The position numbers and the translations under genes are program-made. A DNA stretch of 36,580 bases. Source: an uncultured Saprospiraceae bacterium (GTDB lineage Bacteria > Bacteroidota > Bacteroidia > Chitinophagales > Saprospiraceae). Shown here one piece after another: positions 34,197 through 36,580 of this stretch; position 1 is the first letter of the stretch; each line of letters starts with the position of its first letter. The notes under the pieces were generated by a model. The model saw nothing but the letters and a program-made list of their open reading frames with translations, made no database searches and was not told where the DNA came from. The DNA lies in contig CALDGQ010000092.1 of NCBI GenBank assembly GCA_937941765.1, positions 1 to 36,580 on the forward strand, written 5' to 3'.

Positions 34197-35552
34197 CTAC
34201 ATATTTGAACCAATTGTCTGCATTCTACTTCTTCCTTGCAGACGACCTGTTTTAACAAGACCATCATATTTTCTCATCAATAAGTGAGATTCAATTTGTT
34301 GTAATGTATCCAATACAACTGCTACTAAGATCAACAATGAAGTTCCTCCAAAGAACATTGCAAAAGCGATGTTCACACCAAATGCCGCGGCAAAGGCAGG
34401 AAGAATTGCAATGATTCCTAAAAAGATAGATCCAGGTAATGTAATTCTTGTTGTAACATTATCAATAAAGTCAGCTGTACTCTTTCCAGGTTTGATACCA
34501 GGAATAAATGCGTTCTGACGTTTTAAGTATTCTGCATACTGTTGTGGATTTACCAACAAGGCAGTATAGATATAGGTAAATAAAACTACCAAGATGAAGT
34601 AAATGATATTATAAGGACCTGAAGTAAAATCATTCAGTGCTCTTAAAATTCCACTACTTGCATCCCCACCCATAAATTGAGCAGCTGTTGATGGCAAGAA
34701 CATCAATGCTTGAGCAAAGATGATTGGCATTACACCAGAAGCGTTTACTTTCAAGGGAATGTAATCTCTGTTACCAGCAACTGGCATTTGATTCGCACCA
34801 CGACCAACCATTCTTTTGGCAAATTGTGTTGGAATTTTTCTAACACCTTGTACGATCATAACGGTGACTAGAACGATAGCGAATAGAATTGCCAATTCAA
34901 TTACAAACATAATCAAACCACTACCTGCTAATTGAGATTGGAATTCAAAAACAAAAGCACTTGGCAGAGAAGCGATAATACCGATTGTAATCAATAAAGA
35001 GATACCGTTTCCGATTCCACGGTCAGTGATTTTTTCACCTAACCACATTGCGAAAATAGTACCTGTACAAAGGATGATGATGTTACAAATCCAGAAGATA
35101 CCTCCAGGAATTGCTGGATCGACTGCACCCAATGATTTGATATAGGTTAAGTAACCACCACCTTGAACTAAGGTAATTGCTACCGTTAATAATCTGGTGA
35201 TTTGAGTGATTTTCTTACGACCTGATTCTCCTTCACGTTGTTGAAGACGTTGGAAATAAGGTACTGCAAACCCCATCAATTGAATGATAATCGATGCGGT
35301 AATGTAAGGCATAATCCCTAAAGCAAAAATAGCAGCACTGTTGAATGCTCCTCCGGTAAATACGTTGATCAATCCTAGCAAACCATTATCTCCGCCAGCA
35401 GTGGCAGTTTCTAGTTTTTCTGGATTGACACCTGGTAGTACGATAAAACAACCAATCCTATAAACCAACAGAATTCCGAGGGTAAATAGGATACGATTTT
35501 TTAGTTCGTCAATTTTCCAAATGTTCTTGAGAGTAGTAATAAAGTTTTTCAT
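34197..35552 (-). CDS. secY: Protein translocase subunit SecY
   Basis: SecY is the channel of the Sec translocon in the inner membrane, needed for the first export step of all signal-peptide proteins here. The 451-residue protein has ten hydrophobic helices and family blocks such as LNVFTGGAF-like GLINVFTGGAFNSAAIFAL, GIMPYITASIIIQLM, KITQITRL, TDRGIGNGISLLI, NASGVMPIIFAQAL and IPGIKPGKSTADFI. The length is normal. It begins 9 nt after rplO and is in the expected place in the spc operon. Confidence 0.98.
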   Translation of the reverse strand: MKNFITTLKNIWKIDELKNRILFTLGILLVYRIGCFIVLPGVNPEKLETATAGGDNGLLGLINVFTGGAFNSAAIFALGIMPYITASIIIQLMGFAVPYFQRLQQREGESGRKKITQITRLLTVAITLVQGGGYLTYIKSLGAVDPAIPGGIFWICNIIILCTGTIFAMWLGEKITDRGIGNGISLLITIGIIASLPSAFVFEFQSQLAGSGLIMFVIELAILFAIVLVTVMIVQGVRKIPTQFAKRMVGRGANQMPVAGNRDYIPLKVNASGVMPIIFAQALMFLPSTAAQFMGGDASSGILRALNDFTSGPYNIIYFILVVLFTYIYTALLVNPQQYAEYLKRQNAFIPGIKPGKSTADFIDNVTTRITLPGSIFLGIIAILPAFAAAFGVNIAFAMFFGGTSLLILVAVVLDTLQQIESHLLMRKYDGLVKTGRLQGRSRMQTIGSNM

Positions 35553-35561
35553 CTACGGTTT

Positions 35562-36008
35562 TTAAACAAGGTTTAATGTTCCCCCTTTGTTCTCAATAGC
35601 AGTCTTTGCATTAGCAGAGCAAGCGTGAGCAGTAACTGTAAGGCCTTTGCTTACTTCGCCACGTGCCAATACTTTGACTTTGTCATTCTTTGATACGATA
35701 CCCTTTGCTACAAGTGTTTCGATATCTATAGTTGATATTCCGTATTTCTCTGATATTTCTTGCAATCTACTTAAATTGATTGCTGTATAGGCAACTCGAT
35801 TCGGGTTTTTGAACCCACGTTTAGGTAATCTCATCTGAAGTGGCATTTGTCCACCTTCATGATTACGCTTACGGCTGTAACCTGATCTTGACTTTTGACC
35901 TTTGTGTCCACGTGTTGAAGTACCACCACGACCGGAACCTTGTCCACGTGCGATTCTTTTACGTTTCTTGATTGATCCTTTTGCTGGTCTAAGATTATTT
36001 AATTCCAT
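35562..36008 (-). CDS. rplO: 50S ribosomal protein L15
   Basis: L15 (148 residues) is a late-assembly protein of the large subunit. The glycine and basic-rich N-terminal extension is seen in RIARGQGSGRGGTSTRGHKG and GYSRKRNHEGGQMPLQMRLP. The globular part has GFKNPNRVAYTAINLSRL and VLARGEVSKGLTVTAHACS. The length is normal. It is 77 nt downstream of rpmD and directly upstream of secY. The gap includes a small hairpin TTTGG/CCAAA near 36049 that I do not interpret. Confidence 0.98.
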   Translation of the reverse strand: MELNNLRPAKGSIKKRKRIARGQGSGRGGTSTRGHKGQKSRSGYSRKRNHEGGQMPLQMRLPKRGFKNPNRVAYTAINLSRLQEISEKYGISTIDIETLVAKGIVSKNDKVKVLARGEVSKGLTVTAHACSANAKTAIENKGGTLNLV

Positions 36009-36085
36009 TGTTTTAAAATTTTACTGTCAGCTATTTTTAAAAAAGGCTCTTTGGTGAGACGCCAAAACCAACTGACATCAGCTTT

Positions 36086-36262
36086 TTAATCTTCCACCTT
36101 CAACAGGTGAGCTACTTTTTTAATCATTCCCAAGATTTGGGGAGTTGCTTCGTGTTCAACGGTTTGATGCATTTTTCTCAAACCTAAAGCTTTCATTGTT
36201 TCCTTTTGTTTTTTAGGACGATCAATGATACTTCTTACTTGTGTTACTTTAACTTTTGGCAT
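36086..36262 (-). CDS. rpmD: 50S ribosomal protein L30
   Basis: L30 (58 residues) starts at the ATG at 36262: [20 protein letters not shown], then [18 protein letters not shown] and a C-terminal helix ending HLLKVED. A longer open frame extends 15 codons upstream, but that part would overlap the end of rpsE and has no L30 similarity, so the shorter start is chosen. It lies 10 nt after rpsE and before rplO, the standard order. Confidence 0.97.
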   Translation of the reverse strand: MPKVKVTQVRSIIDRPKKQKETMKALGLRKMHQTVEHEATPQILGMIKKVAHLLKVED

Positions 36263-36272
36263 TGTTTGAAAA

Positions 36273-36580
36273 TTAACCGTTAAATAATTTATCCATTTTA
36301 AGACCACGTTGTTTAGCGATCAACATTGGACTTCTTAATTTGCGAAGTGCATCTATTGTTGCTTTTACAACGTTATGTGGGTTTGATGAACCTTGAGATT
36401 TTGCTAATACGTTTTGTACACCTGCAATTTCTAATACTGCACGCATTGCACCACCTGCGATTACACCGGTACCATCTGAAGCTGGTTTGATTAAAACTTT
36501 TCCAGCGCCATATTTTCCTAACTGTTCGTGAGGAATGGTTCCTTTATAGATTGGAACTTTGATTAAGTTCTTTTTAGCTT
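36273..36580 (-). CDS. rpsE: 30S ribosomal protein S5 (partial, C-terminal part)
   Basis: The right edge cuts this gene; about 102 C-terminal codons are visible up to the stop at 36273. The translation includes [60 protein letters not shown] and [14 protein letters not shown], all typical of the S5 C-terminal domain. It is the first gene seen of the spc operon segment and is followed 10 nt later by rpmD. The N-terminal double-stranded RNA-binding domain is outside the window. Confidence 0.97.
   Translation of the reverse strand, partial: AKKNLIKVPIYKGTIPHEQLGKYGAGKVLIKPASDGTGVIAGGAMRAVLEIAGVQNVLAKSQGSSNPHNVVKATIDALRKLRSPMLIAKQRGLKMDKLFNG

Noticed and set aside
36263..36307. Upstream extension of rpmD with an earlier ATG
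   Set aside because: It would overlap the rpsE end and adds residues not found in L30; the ATG at 36262 gives the standard 58-residue protein.

Overview
The window is about 37 kb of low-GC chromosome from a Bacteroidota bacterium, most likely a Saprospiria-like gliding relative. Supporting evidence is the type IX secretion (T9SS) and gliding genes (gldJ, PorP/SprF family, porU, porV), secreted proteins with T9SS C-terminal sorting domains, exact matches to the Bacteroidota -7 promoter element TAnnTTTG, a zinc-less L36, and the ribosomal gene order. The genus cannot be fixed from sequence alone.

Region 1 (1-9851) is a T9SS locus. A PorP/SprF-family gene and gldJ (cut by the window edge) run on the minus strand. 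Divergently, porU, the cysteine protease that attaches cargo to the cell surface, is followed by three tandem porV-type genes. The first two porV copies are close duplicates; the third is diverged. A strong terminator follows the first copy, so the copies may be transcribed separately.

Region 2 (9852-19224) starts with the RNase P RNA gene (minus strand, about 410 nt). It is followed by a very large orphan NtrY-like sensor kinase. Next comes a carotenoid cluster: a CrtI/CrtD-family desaturase that I favour as CrtD, a CruF-like hydratase, and CrtZ. Together these suggest a monocyclic hydroxylated carotenoid of the saproxanthin/myxol/flexixanthin kind. A membrane-anchored protein of unknown function and a rhomboid protease then form a tight pair. 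The gaps here hold several intergenic repeats. One overlaps the only conventional start codons of the desaturase, and another supplies the apparent C-terminus of CrtZ.

Region 3 (19353-29455, minus strand) holds a 1146-residue T9SS cargo with two C-type-lectin-like domains, then sucD, a DivIC/FtsB-like division protein, enolase, carA, and a secreted M1 aminopeptidase with a T9SS sorting domain. Region 4 (29688-36580, minus strand) is the end of the spc operon and the alpha operon: rpsE, rpmD, rplO, secY, map, infA, rpmJ, rpsM, rpsK, rpsD, rpoA, rplQ. Its gaps carry RNA-like structures: a terminator-like hairpin between rpsD and rpoA, and a 14-nt motif shared by the infA-rpmJ and rpoA-rplQ gaps.

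Functionally, regions 1 and 3 fit together. PorV and PorU would receive and attach cargos such as the lectin-domain protein and the M1 peptidase. I did not find a clearly new defence or mobile system. The most notable features are the porV triplication, the repeat-associated start of the desaturase gene, the unknown-protein/rhomboid pair and the shared RNA motif in the ribosomal operon.
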